Assembly: GCA_035295845.1 (NCBI GenBank)
Contig: DATGIF010000031.1
Coordinates: 165,079-229,078, forward strand
Direction of reading: 5' to 3'
From: Palsa-892 sp035295845
Lineage (GTDB): Bacteria; Pseudomonadota; Alphaproteobacteria; Rhizobiales; Xanthobacteraceae
DNA: 64,000 nucleotides
Positions 18,335 through 26,138 of the stretch are shown here, piece after piece. Position 1 is the stretch's first letter. Each line of letters opens with the position of its first letter. The translations under genes and the position numbers were made by a program. The notes under the pieces were generated by a model that did not search any database, was not told the origin of the DNA, and saw only the letters and a list, made by a program, of their open reading frames with translations.

Positions 18335-19140
18335 GCGACGAGGACGAAATCGAGGCCTCGAAGGCGCCGCTGATCGAGCACCTGATCGAATTGCGCGCGC
18401 GGCTGATCAAATCGCTGATCGCTTTCTTCCTGATGTTCTTCGTCTGCTTCGCGCTCGCAAAGCCCATCTACAATCTGCTGCTGTGGCCTTACGAATTCGC
18501 CGCCGGCCCCGATGCGCCGATCCAGCTCATCTACACGGCGCCGCAGGAATTCCTGTTCACGCAAATCAAGCTCGGGCTTTTTGGCGCGGCGTTCCTGTCG
18601 TTTCCGGTAGTGGCGACGCAGGTTTACATGTTCGTGGCGCCCGGCCTCTACAAGCAGGAGCGGGGCGCCTTTTTGCCGTACCTGATCGCAACCCCGTTCT
18701 GCTTTTTGCTGGGCGCGGCCTTCGTCTATTTCGTCGCGATGCCGCTGGCGATGCGCTTCTTTCTCAGCATGCAGCAGCCGGGCGCGCCCGGGCAGCCGTC
18801 GATTTCGCTCCTGCCGCGCGTTTCCGAATATCTCTCGCTGATCATGACGCTGATTTTTGCCTTCGGCATCACCTTCCAGCTGCCGGTGATCCTGACGATT
18901 CTCGCGCGCGTCGGCCTCGTCACCGCCGACTGGCTGAAGAAGCAGCGGCGCTACGCCGTGGTCGGCGTGTTCATCGTCGCCGCGGTGCTGACGCCGCCCG
19001 ACGTGATCAGCCAGCTCGCCCTCGCTTTCCCGACGCTTTTGCTCTACGAAGTCTCGGTCTATCTCGTGAAGATGGTCGAGAAGAAGCGCGCCGCGGAGGA
19101 GGCCGCCCGCGCCGCCGCCGAAGGCTCGCCGGCCGAGTAG
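18331..19140 (+). CDS. tatC: twin-arginine translocase subunit TatC
   Basis: The 269-residue protein is the polytopic Tat core (six membrane helices) that recognises twin-arginine signal peptides. Conserved features include APLIEHLIELRARLIKSLIA at the N-terminus, APQEFLFTQIKLGLFGAAFL, and FGITFQLPVILTILARVGLV. It starts with GTG overlapping tatB. The C-terminal ~30 residues are a charged Lys/Glu/Ala tail. Confidence 0.96.
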   Translation: MSDEDEIEASKAPLIEHLIELRARLIKSLIAFFLMFFVCFALAKPIYNLLLWPYEFAAGPDAPIQLIYTAPQEFLFTQIKLGLFGAAFLSFPVVATQVYMFVAPGLYKQERGAFLPYLIATPFCFLLGAAFVYFVAMPLAMRFFLSMQQPGAPGQPSISLLPRVSEYLSLIMTLIFAFGITFQLPVILTILARVGLVTADWLKKQRRYAVVGVFIVAAVLTPPDVISQLALAFPTLLLYEVSVYLVKMVEKKRAAEEAARAAAEGSPAE

Positions 19141-19232
19141 GGCGCCGCTTCGTCTTCGGCTATGGTGGCCCGCGGCAGCCGATTCCGCGCTCAAAATGCT
19201 TTGCAATCGTAATCGCTTAGGCATGAACCTCG

Positions 19233-20633
19233 ATGTTTGATCCGAAATGGATTCGCGAACATCCTGATTTGCTTGACCGCGGGCTCGCGCGGCGCGGTTT
19301 AGCGCCCGCCGCTAAGCGACTCATCGAGCTCGATGAAAAGCGCCGCGCGGCGATCGCCAAGGCGCAGGACCTGCAAGAGCGCCGCAACGCGCTTTCGAAG
19401 GAAGTGGGCGAGGCAAAAAAGGCGAAGGACGACGCGCGCGCACAGGAATTGATGGCCGATATCGCGGCGATCAAGGAAAACATGTCGAAATTCGAGGAGG
19501 AGCAGCACGGCGCCGAGAGGGCGCTCGATGCCGCCCTTGCCGATATTCCCAACGTGCCGTTCGAGGATGTGCCCGACGGCAAGGACGCAAGCACGAATGT
19601 CGAGCGCCATCGTGCGGGCAAGCCGCCGAAATTCGATTTCAAGCCGAAATTGCATTTCGAGATCGGCGAGGCTTTGGGCCTGATGGATTTCGAGGCGGCG
19701 GCGAAGCTTTCCGGCGCGCGTTTCGTTGTGCTGAAGGGCGCGTTGGCTCGCCTTGAGCGCGCGCTTGGACAGCTCTTTCTCGACGTGCATACGGGCGAGA
19801 ATGGCTACACCGAAGTCAGTCCGCCGATCCTCGTGCGCAATGATGCAATGTTCGGCACAGCGCAACTACCAAAATTTGCTGATGATCAGTTCGCGACTAA
19901 ACGTTCCCGGGAAGAATACGAGAAATTGATTGAAGCCTTCAACGCAGCATCAAAAGAGGCCGTCCCTGGGACCGACGCATTTCATAACCTCATGACTAAT
20001 TTGATGGCAAAGGTGGATGAAACTCTCTGGCTCATCCCTACCGCCGAAGTGCCGCTGACAAACCTCGTCCGCGAATCCATCGTCGAGGAATCCGCGCTCC
20101 CCATGCGGCTCACCGCCTGCACGCCTTGCTTCCGCGCCGAGGCGGGTGCCGCCGGCAAAGACACCCGCGGCATGATCCGCCAGCACCAGTTCACCAAGGT
20201 CGAGCTCGTCTCGATCACCGCGCCCGAGCAATCGCATGAAGAGCACGAGCGGATGCTCGCTTCCGCCGAGGCGGTGCTGAAGAAGCTCGATCTCCACTAC
20301 CGCGTGGTGACCCTTTGCGCCGGCGACATGGGCTTTGCCGCCGGCAAAACCTACGACATCGAAGTGTGGCTGCCGGGCGAGAACACCTTCCGCGAAATCT
20401 CGTCGTGCTCCAACTGCGGCGAGTTCCAGGCCCGCCGCATGCAGGCGCGCTACCGCCCCAAGGGCGAAAAGCACGTCCGCTATGTCCATACGCTGAACGG
20501 CTCCGGTGTCGCCGTCGGCCGCGCGCTGATCGCGGTGCTCGAGAATTACCAGCAGGCCGACGGCTCGGTCATGGTCCCCGCGGCATTGCAGCCTTATATG
20601 AATGGCCTCAAACGCATCGAGAAAGCGAAATAA
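19233..20633 (+). CDS. serS: seryl-tRNA synthetase
   Basis: A 466-residue class II synthetase that charges tRNA-Ser and tRNA-Sec. The N-terminal antiparallel coiled coil (about residues 25-105) contacts the tRNA long variable arm. Motif 2 is FRAEAGAAGKDTRGMIRQHQ and motif 3 is NGSGVAVGRALIAVLENYQ. Between LPKFADDQF and LWLIPTAEVPLTNL there are about 35-40 extra residues (KRSREEYEKLIEAF through NLMAKVDE) that ordinary SerRS lack. They coincide with a low-GC stretch (about 19860-20040; 25 G/C of 60 at 19981-20040, against 39 of 60 in the next line). See findings. The stop overlaps surE as TAATG. Confidence 0.96.
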   Translation: MFDPKWIREHPDLLDRGLARRGLAPAAKRLIELDEKRRAAIAKAQDLQERRNALSKEVGEAKKAKDDARAQELMADIAAIKENMSKFEEEQHGAERALDAALADIPNVPFEDVPDGKDASTNVERHRAGKPPKFDFKPKLHFEIGEALGLMDFEAAAKLSGARFVVLKGALARLERALGQLFLDVHTGENGYTEVSPPILVRNDAMFGTAQLPKFADDQFATKRSREEYEKLIEAFNAASKEAVPGTDAFHNLMTNLMAKVDETLWLIPTAEVPLTNLVRESIVEESALPMRLTACTPCFRAEAGAAGKDTRGMIRQHQFTKVELVSITAPEQSHEEHERMLASAEAVLKKLDLHYRVVTLCAGDMGFAAGKTYDIEVWLPGENTFREISSCSNCGEFQARRMQARYRPKGEKHVRYVHTLNGSGVAVGRALIAVLENYQQADGSVMVPAALQPYMNGLKRIEKAK

Positions 20634-21406
20634 TGCGCATCCTCGTCACCAATGATGACGGCATTCACTCGCCGGGGATCGAGGCCTGCGTGCGCATTGC
20701 CGAGGCGCTGTCCGACGACGTCTGGGTGGTGGCGCCGGAATTCGATCAATCCGGCGTCGCGCATTCCTTGTCGCTCAGCGATCCCCTCAGGCTCCGTACC
20801 ATCGATGACCGCCGCTACGCCGTCAAAGGCACGCCCACCGACTGCGTGATCATGGGCGTGCGCCACATCCTCGCCGACAAGAAGCCGGACCTCGTGCTCT
20901 CCGGCGTCAATCGCGGCCAGAACATCGCCGAGGACGTGACCTATTCCGGCACCGTTGCCGGCGCCATGGAAGCCACCATCCTCGGCATTCCCTCGCTCGC
21001 GCTCTCGCAGGTCTACGGACCCGAAACGCGCGAGCTTCAGAGCTACGCCACCGCCGAGAAGCACGCCCCTGATCTCATCCGCCGCATGCTCAAGGAAGGC
21101 ATTCCCGAAGGCGTCCTCATCAACGTGAACTTCCCCGATTGCGAGCCGCACCAGGTCGCGGGCATCGCGATTACCACCCAGGGCCGCCGCAATCAGGAAT
21201 TGCTCCGCATCGAGCCCCGCCATGACGGCCGCGGCAATCCGTATTACTGGATCGCGTTTCAGCGCGGCCACTGGACGCCGCAGAGCGGTTCCGATCTGCA
21301 GGCGATCGCGGCAAAGCGCATTTCGGTGACGCCCTTGCGCCTCGACATGACCGACGAGCCGTTCATGACCCGTCTTGCGCAGGTGTTCGCCGCGCCGAAA
21401 AAATAG
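20633..21406 (+). CDS. surE: 5'/3'-nucleotidase SurE
   Basis: This 257-residue metal-dependent nucleoside monophosphate phosphatase is associated with stationary-phase survival. The N-terminal MRILVTNDDGIHSPGI carries the metal-binding Asp8-Asp9. SGVNRGQNIAEDVTYSGTVAGA holds the other ligand and the SGTVGAA-type loop. I chose the ATG overlapping the serS stop (TAATG). The serS-surE-pcm order is widespread and links translation, nucleotide and protein-damage functions. Confidence 0.95.
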   Translation: MRILVTNDDGIHSPGIEACVRIAEALSDDVWVVAPEFDQSGVAHSLSLSDPLRLRTIDDRRYAVKGTPTDCVIMGVRHILADKKPDLVLSGVNRGQNIAEDVTYSGTVAGAMEATILGIPSLALSQVYGPETRELQSYATAEKHAPDLIRRMLKEGIPEGVLINVNFPDCEPHQVAGIAITTQGRRNQELLRIEPRHDGRGNPYYWIAFQRGHWTPQSGSDLQAIAAKRISVTPLRLDMTDEPFMTRLAQVFAAPKK

Positions 21407-21411
21407 CGGCC

Positions 21412-22077
21412 GTGAGCACCGACGGCAGAACCACGCTGACCGCCGAAGCCCGCATGGAGTTCTTGCTCGGGCTGCGTCAGCGCGGCATCCGTGACACGCG
21501 CGTCTTGCGCGCCCTCGAGCAGGTGCCGCGCGAGCGTTTCGTCGGCGAGGCGCAGGCGCGGCATGCCTTCGACGACCGGGCGCTGCCGATCGATTGCGGC
21601 CAGACCATCAGCCAGCCCTATGTGGTGGCGGCCATGACCCAGGCGCTCGACGTGCGCTCGGCCCACAAGGTTCTGGAGGTCGGCACCGGTTCCGGCTACC
21701 AGGCCGCAATTCTCGCGCACCTCGCCAAGGAAGTCGTGACCGTCGAGCGCTACCGCACGCTCGCCGACACCGCGCAGGAGCGGCTCCTTGCGCTCGGTCT
21801 CGACAACGTCACCGTGATCCACGGCGACGGCATGCTGGGCGCGCCCGATCGCGCGCCGTTCGAGCGCATCGTCATCACCGCGGCGGCGCCGGAGGTTCCC
21901 GAGCCGTTGATCGCGCAGCTGGCGAAGGGCGGAGTTCTGCTTGCGCCCATGGGCCCCCATGACGGCGTGCAGATGCTGACCCGCTTCGAAAAAAGCACGA
22001 ACGGCAAGCTCACTTCCGAGGAACTGATGGCGGTGCGTTTCGTGCCGCTGGTCGGCGGAAAAGCCGCGTCATTGTAG
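21412..22077 (+). CDS. pcm: protein-L-isoaspartate O-methyltransferase
   Basis: The 221-residue enzyme uses S-adenosylmethionine to methylate isoaspartyl residues and start their repair. Motifs: VPRERFVGE, DRALPIDCGQTISQPYVVAAM, and the SAM-binding loop VLEVGTGSGYQAAILA. The GTG start is five bases after the surE stop. It is typically co-transcribed with surE and a NlpD/M23-like gene, as here. Confidence 0.95.
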   Translation: MSTDGRTTLTAEARMEFLLGLRQRGIRDTRVLRALEQVPRERFVGEAQARHAFDDRALPIDCGQTISQPYVVAAMTQALDVRSAHKVLEVGTGSGYQAAILAHLAKEVVTVERYRTLADTAQERLLALGLDNVTVIHGDGMLGAPDRAPFERIVITAAAPEVPEPLIAQLAKGGVLLAPMGPHDGVQMLTRFEKSTNGKLTSEELMAVRFVPLVGGKAASL

Positions 22078-22189
22078 CCATCTACCGGCCCTGACGGCAA
22101 AATTTCGACCGGCGACCTTTCTTCTTAAGCATCTCTTTACCCATCCGGCGTTTACTCCAACGGTCGAGTTGCGTCCGGGTGGATGGGTT

Positions 22190-23545
22190 ATGCGTATTCC
22201 GGCTTGTATTCAGCCGTCGCCGCGCTTCGTGCGTCTGGGCGCGATCGGCCTTTTCGGTTTTCTGCTCGCGGCCTGCGGCAACGACGTCACTCGCTTCAAC
22301 GACGATCCCAACGGCAATCCCTATCGCCGCGGCGAAGTGACGAACTCCGCGCAGCCCGCGCCCTATTCGCAGCCGACGGCGCAGATTGAATCGCGCCCGC
22401 TCAGCGCCCCCGCCAACGTCAACGGCACGCCGGTTTACGGACCCTCGGTCTACGGTGCGAACGGCTCCTACAACAATCCGCCGCCGCCCGGCTATCCGCC
22501 GAACAATCAGAGCTACCAGCCGAATTATCAGCCGACCTATTCGAACGCGCCGAACGCGGTGCCGGCGACGCCCGCGCCCGTCTCGCGGGCGCCTACGCCC
22601 GCGTACCAGGAGCCGACCGGCTCGGTCGGGGGCCGCGACGAGAACTGGGGCTGGGATGGCGGCACGGCAATCACGCTCAAGCCCGGCGAGACCGTCGAGA
22701 TTCTGTCGCGCCGTTATCACGTGCCGGTGGTCGCGATCATGCGCGCGAACAATCTTGCCGATGCATCGCGGATCCAGCCCGGTCAGCGCATCGTGATTCC
22801 GAACCGCCGCAGCCAGGAGAAGGTCGCCGCATCCGGAGCCGCGAACCGCGACACCGTCATTCACACCGTGATGCAGCACGAGACGCTCGCTTCGATCGCC
22901 AAGCGCTACGACATCAAGGGCGCCGACATCGCCTATGCCAACAACATCAACGAGCATGTGCCGCTGCGCGTGGGCCAGAAACTCACCATCCCGAACGTTG
23001 CGATCGCAAACTCGAATGCGCCGAAGAACGCGGCGAATCCGGCGCCCGCTTCGCCGCGCGCCGATGCGCCGCAGCGCCGTGTCGAAACCGCGCCGCCGGT
23101 TGACAACGCCGCGACGGTGAAGCCCGCCGAAGACGAGCCCGATCCCAAGCCCGCGGGCGTCGGCGGCTTGCAGTTCCGCTGGCCGCTGAAGGGCCGCGTC
23201 ATCTCCGGTTTCGGCGACAAGCCGAATGGCCAACGCAACGACGGCATCAACATCCTGGTGCCGGAGAACACGGCGGTGAAGGCCGCCGAGGACGGCGTCG
23301 TCGCTTATGCTGGAAATGAGCTTAAGGGCTACGGCAATCTCGTCCTCATCAAGCACGCCGACGGCTGGGTCACGGCCTACGCGCACAATTCCGAAGTCCT
23401 CGTCCATCGCGGCGAGACGGTGAAGCGCGGGCAGGTGATCTCGAAGGCGGGGCAGAGCGGGGGCGTCGCTTCGCCGCAGTTGCATTTTGAGATTCGCAAA
23501 GGCTCGACACCGGTCGATCCGGCGCAGCATCTTTCGTCACTGTAA
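22190..23545 (+). CDS. NlpD-like lipoprotein with two LysM and a degenerate M23 domain
   Basis: The 451-residue protein has a lipoprotein signal peptide (lipobox LLAAC, about residues 24-28) and a Pro/Tyr/Asn-rich spacer. Two LysM repeats follow (ITLKPGETVEILSRRYHV..., VIHTVMQHETLASIAKRYDI...), then a C-terminal LytM/M23 domain starting FRWPLKGRVISGFG. In that domain the usual HxxxD zinc motif reads NDGINI and only the QLHFEIR part is retained. It is therefore probably an inactive amidase activator like NlpD/EnvC rather than a peptidase. The ATG at 22190 was chosen because it leaves a compact signal peptide; a TTG lies seven codons upstream. Confidence 0.88.
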   Translation: MRIPACIQPSPRFVRLGAIGLFGFLLAACGNDVTRFNDDPNGNPYRRGEVTNSAQPAPYSQPTAQIESRPLSAPANVNGTPVYGPSVYGANGSYNNPPPPGYPPNNQSYQPNYQPTYSNAPNAVPATPAPVSRAPTPAYQEPTGSVGGRDENWGWDGGTAITLKPGETVEILSRRYHVPVVAIMRANNLADASRIQPGQRIVIPNRRSQEKVAASGAANRDTVIHTVMQHETLASIAKRYDIKGADIAYANNINEHVPLRVGQKLTIPNVAIANSNAPKNAANPAPASPRADAPQRRVETAPPVDNAATVKPAEDEPDPKPAGVGGLQFRWPLKGRVISGFGDKPNGQRNDGINILVPENTAVKAAEDGVVAYAGNELKGYGNLVLIKHADGWVTAYAHNSEVLVHRGETVKRGQVISKAGQSGGVASPQLHFEIRKGSTPVDPAQHLSSL

Positions 23546-23670
23546 TTTCGCAGCAAATTCGCAGAGCGGGCTTCTTCCCGCCTGATTGTTCGGCTTTATG
23601 GCGTTCATTCATTTGAACATTTGATTTCGGCAGATCAGATCGGCCCGGTGACCTCCAGGTTCGATCACAA

Positions 23671-23711
23671 GCGGGGCGGCCGGATTCCCGTGGGATACCC
23701 CGCCGCCCCGC
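23671..23711. terminator. candidate bidirectional terminator-like hairpin
   Basis: A perfect 10-bp stem, GCGGGGCGGC (23671-23680) with GCCGCCCCGC (23702-23711), encloses a 21-base loop and is followed on the plus strand by a T-rich stretch (GCTAATTTTGAAATC). It lies between the converging NlpD-like and methyltransferase genes, where a terminator is expected. The long loop makes it less than ideal. Confidence 0.45.
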
Positions 23712-23762
23712 GCTAATTTTGAAATCTAATTTTGAATTCGAGTGTGTTTGCCGGCTTACATT

Positions 23763-24584
23763 TCAGCCCGGAAGCCGCACCGACTTCACCAAGAACGCAT
23801 CGCGCGAGGCGAGCAGAAGCGCGGCAATGCGCTGGCGCGAACGGTTTTCGGCGAGCTCCGGCTCGGCGATCTTATCGAGGCGAACCCAAATCCAGGTGCC
23901 GTTCGTCTCGACGCTCACCCTGGCGCAACGCGCGAAGCGCTCGGCGACGTCGATCCGCTCGTCCTTGTTCCAAATGATGAATTTCCCGTCGATCTTTTCG
24001 AAATTCCATTGGTGGAAGCCGTCGTAATTCGCCTTCTTGGCCTCGTTGACGTAATGGTCCAAGGCGACGCGGCCGCCGGGCCGCGCGACGAGCAGCATTT
24101 CTTCGATCCCGCGCACCGGGTCGAACGAATGATCAAGCGCGTTGCGGCAGTAAACCAGGTCGAATTCGCCGCGCGGATAGAAGGCGCTCAGATCCTCGGC
24201 GAAGGCCGAGGCGGTTTTCACCGGCCAGTTCACGCCGTGCCGGGACGCCATATCGGCATAGAGCGGCGCCAGCGGATCGCACGCCGACAGCGCGACCGGC
24301 TTGTCCTTGAGCTTGAGGCCGAAGATCGACATCGGCCCGGCGCCGACGTCCAGCACCTTCGGCGTTTCCACGTCGAGTCCTTCAAAAAGGGCGGGGTTGG
24401 CCGCACGCTCGGGATTCAGGCGCGCATTGAAGTCCTCCGGCCATTGGCCGCCTTTGGTCGCGGTCCATTCCTCCCAAAAGTCGATTTCGTACTGAATGCC
24501 GGCAAGCCAGGCGGAAAACTGCCTGACCAGCGCTTCGTTGGTGAGTTCGGGATGACTTTTGGCGATGGTTCGATCGGAAGCCAT
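23763..24584 (-). CDS. class I SAM-dependent methyltransferase
   Basis: The 273-residue protein contains the Rossmann SAM-binding motif VLDVGAGPMSIFG (about residues 74-86) and the post-II DLVYCRNALDHSFDP motif. An unusual N-terminal helical extension (QFSAWLAGIQYEIDFWEEW) precedes it. DHSFDPVRGIEEMLLVARPG resembles methyltransferases acting on small molecules or sugars. The substrate is unknown. Start 24584 has GGGGAA upstream; an alternative ATT or GTG-type start lies at 24620. It faces the NlpD-like gene and is divergent from the flavin-reductase-like gene. Confidence 0.8.
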   Translation of the reverse strand: MASDRTIAKSHPELTNEALVRQFSAWLAGIQYEIDFWEEWTATKGGQWPEDFNARLNPERAANPALFEGLDVETPKVLDVGAGPMSIFGLKLKDKPVALSACDPLAPLYADMASRHGVNWPVKTASAFAEDLSAFYPRGEFDLVYCRNALDHSFDPVRGIEEMLLVARPGGRVALDHYVNEAKKANYDGFHQWNFEKIDGKFIIWNKDERIDVAERFARCARVSVETNGTWIWVRLDKIAEPELAENRSRQRIAALLLASRDAFLVKSVRLPG

Positions 24585-24784
24585 TGCGTTCCCCGCGTGC
24601 GAATCGCTTTGAACGATCATGGCGCAGCGCGACGTACGCGCAAGCGGCGATCGCCTGCAAATTCCGTTTTCGCCGGACGCTTTTCTCCGTCAGCCGCGCA
24701 TTTTCGTTTCGCGGTATCGGGTGGGCGCCGGCAGCCGCGGCGCGTATCTCCCGGGTGGAGAAGAAGCCATCCGAGGAAAATGTC

Positions 24785-25471
24785 ATGCACGTCACAACAG
24801 AACCCGCGATCCTCTATCTCGGCACGCCGGTGGTGCTGATCAGCACCGTCAATGAGGATGGCTCCTATAACCTCGCGCCGATGTCCTCGGCCTTCTGGCT
24901 CGGCTGGCGCGGAATTCTTGGCCTCGCCGCAACCTCCAAGACCCCGCAGAACATGCGGCGCACCGGCGAATGCGTGCTCAATCTGCCGTCCGCCGATCTT
25001 GTCGCCGCGGTCAATCGGCTCGCGCTGACCACCGGCTCCGATCCCGTGCCCGCCGGCAAGCTCGCGCGCGGCTATCGCTACGAGAAGGACAAGTTCGGGA
25101 TCTCCGGCCTGACGCCCGCGCCTTCGGAGACCGTGCAAGCGCCCCGCGTGCTCGAGTGCCCGGTGCAGTTGGAAGCCGTTGTCGAGGCGAGCCACGCCGT
25201 CGCCGAAGACGACGATAAGCTGCGTCGGCGGATCGCCACCTTCGAAGTCCGCGTTCAGCGCGTGCATGTGGAGGAATCGATCCTGATGCGCGGGAGGCCG
25301 GACCACATCGACCCCGACAAATGGCGGCCGCTGATCATGAGCTTTCAGCGGTTTTACGGGCTTGGGCCGGAGCTGCATGAGTCGAACCTCGTGCGTATTC
25401 CGGAGAAGATGTATCGCAGCCCCGATGTCGACCGGGCGCGCACGCGCCTGAAAGTCGCGGCGTCCGGCTAA
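24785..25471 (+). CDS. flavin reductase-like domain protein
   Basis: A 228-residue member of the flavin reductase/flavoprotein split-barrel superfamily. Characteristic segments are LGTPVVLISTVNEDGSYNLA near the N-terminus, MSSAFWLGWRGILGLAATSK, and CVLNLPSADLVAAVNRLAL. Such proteins bind FMN and often supply reduced flavin to oxygenases or act in redox metabolism. I took the ATG at 24785 because the upstream part of the frame shows no family similarity. A second split-barrel protein follows 100 bases downstream, so the two may work together, but no partner oxygenase is seen. Confidence 0.8.
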   Translation: MHVTTEPAILYLGTPVVLISTVNEDGSYNLAPMSSAFWLGWRGILGLAATSKTPQNMRRTGECVLNLPSADLVAAVNRLALTTGSDPVPAGKLARGYRYEKDKFGISGLTPAPSETVQAPRVLECPVQLEAVVEASHAVAEDDDKLRRRIATFEVRVQRVHVEESILMRGRPDHIDPDKWRPLIMSFQRFYGLGPELHESNLVRIPEKMYRSPDVDRARTRLKVAASG

Positions 25472-25573
25472 ACCTATTCTTGCGCCTGATTTCTTCCATC
25501 GCGAAAATTCGCTTGCCGCGCGGTTTGGCCTATCCTCCCTTGTGCGCGTTCCTTAGGATTCGAGGACCGGGAC

Positions 25574-26125
25574 ATGAGCCAGGGCGTACGCCGCAAGGAC
25601 AAGGAAATGAGCCGCGAGGAAATCGAGCGTTTCCTCGGCGCCGCGGCGTTTGCGCATTTCGCGACTGTGAGCGAGAACGGCGAGCCCTATGTGGTGCCGA
25701 ACCTCTTCGTCTACGCCGACGGGCTCATTCACCTGCACACAAGCTTAACCGGCCACTTCCTCGCCAACGTCAAAGCGTGGCCGCGCATCTCGTTTGAAGC
25801 CTCCGAGATGGGCACGGTGTTTCCCTATGGCGAATTCGAATGCGACACATCGGTGAGCTACACAAGCGTCGTCGGCTTCGGGAACGCGCGCATCGACGGC
25901 GACCCGGCCGCCAAGGCGCGGTTCTTCGATCGGCTGATGGCGAAATACGCCGACCCCAAATGGCAACGCGCCAAAAGCTTCTACCCGCGGCTCGAGCTTG
26001 TGACCGTCTATGCGATCGAGATCGAGCAGCTGACCGGCAAGCGCGGACCGTTGCCGGCGGTGAGCGACTGGTGGCCGGCGAAGAACATGACCAAATCGCC
26101 GGGAGCGGTGGCGCCGCGGCGCTGA
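25574..26125 (+). CDS. pyridoxamine 5'-phosphate oxidase-family (FMN-binding) protein
   Basis: The 183-residue protein shows the PNPOx-like split-barrel pattern: IERFLGAAAFAHFATVSENG, EPYVVPNLFVYADGLIHLHT, then LANVKAWPRISFEAS. These are typical of the NimA/General stress protein 26-like branch, which binds FMN or haem. Activity is unknown. It may be co-transcribed with the preceding flavin-reductase-like gene. Its 3' end lies 13 bases from the stop of the convergent repeat gene. Confidence 0.82.
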   Translation: MSQGVRRKDKEMSREEIERFLGAAAFAHFATVSENGEPYVVPNLFVYADGLIHLHTSLTGHFLANVKAWPRISFEASEMGTVFPYGEFECDTSVSYTSVVGFGNARIDGDPAAKARFFDRLMAKYADPKWQRAKSFYPRLELVTVYAIEIEQLTGKRGPLPAVSDWWPAKNMTKSPGAVAPRR

Positions 26126-26138
26126 TCGCGTCTTTCGC

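Noticed and set aside
23640..23711. GGTTCGATC resembling a tRNA T-arm
   Set aside because: No acceptor stem, anticodon arm or CCA can be folded around it; it is part of the intergenic region beside a terminator-like hairpin.
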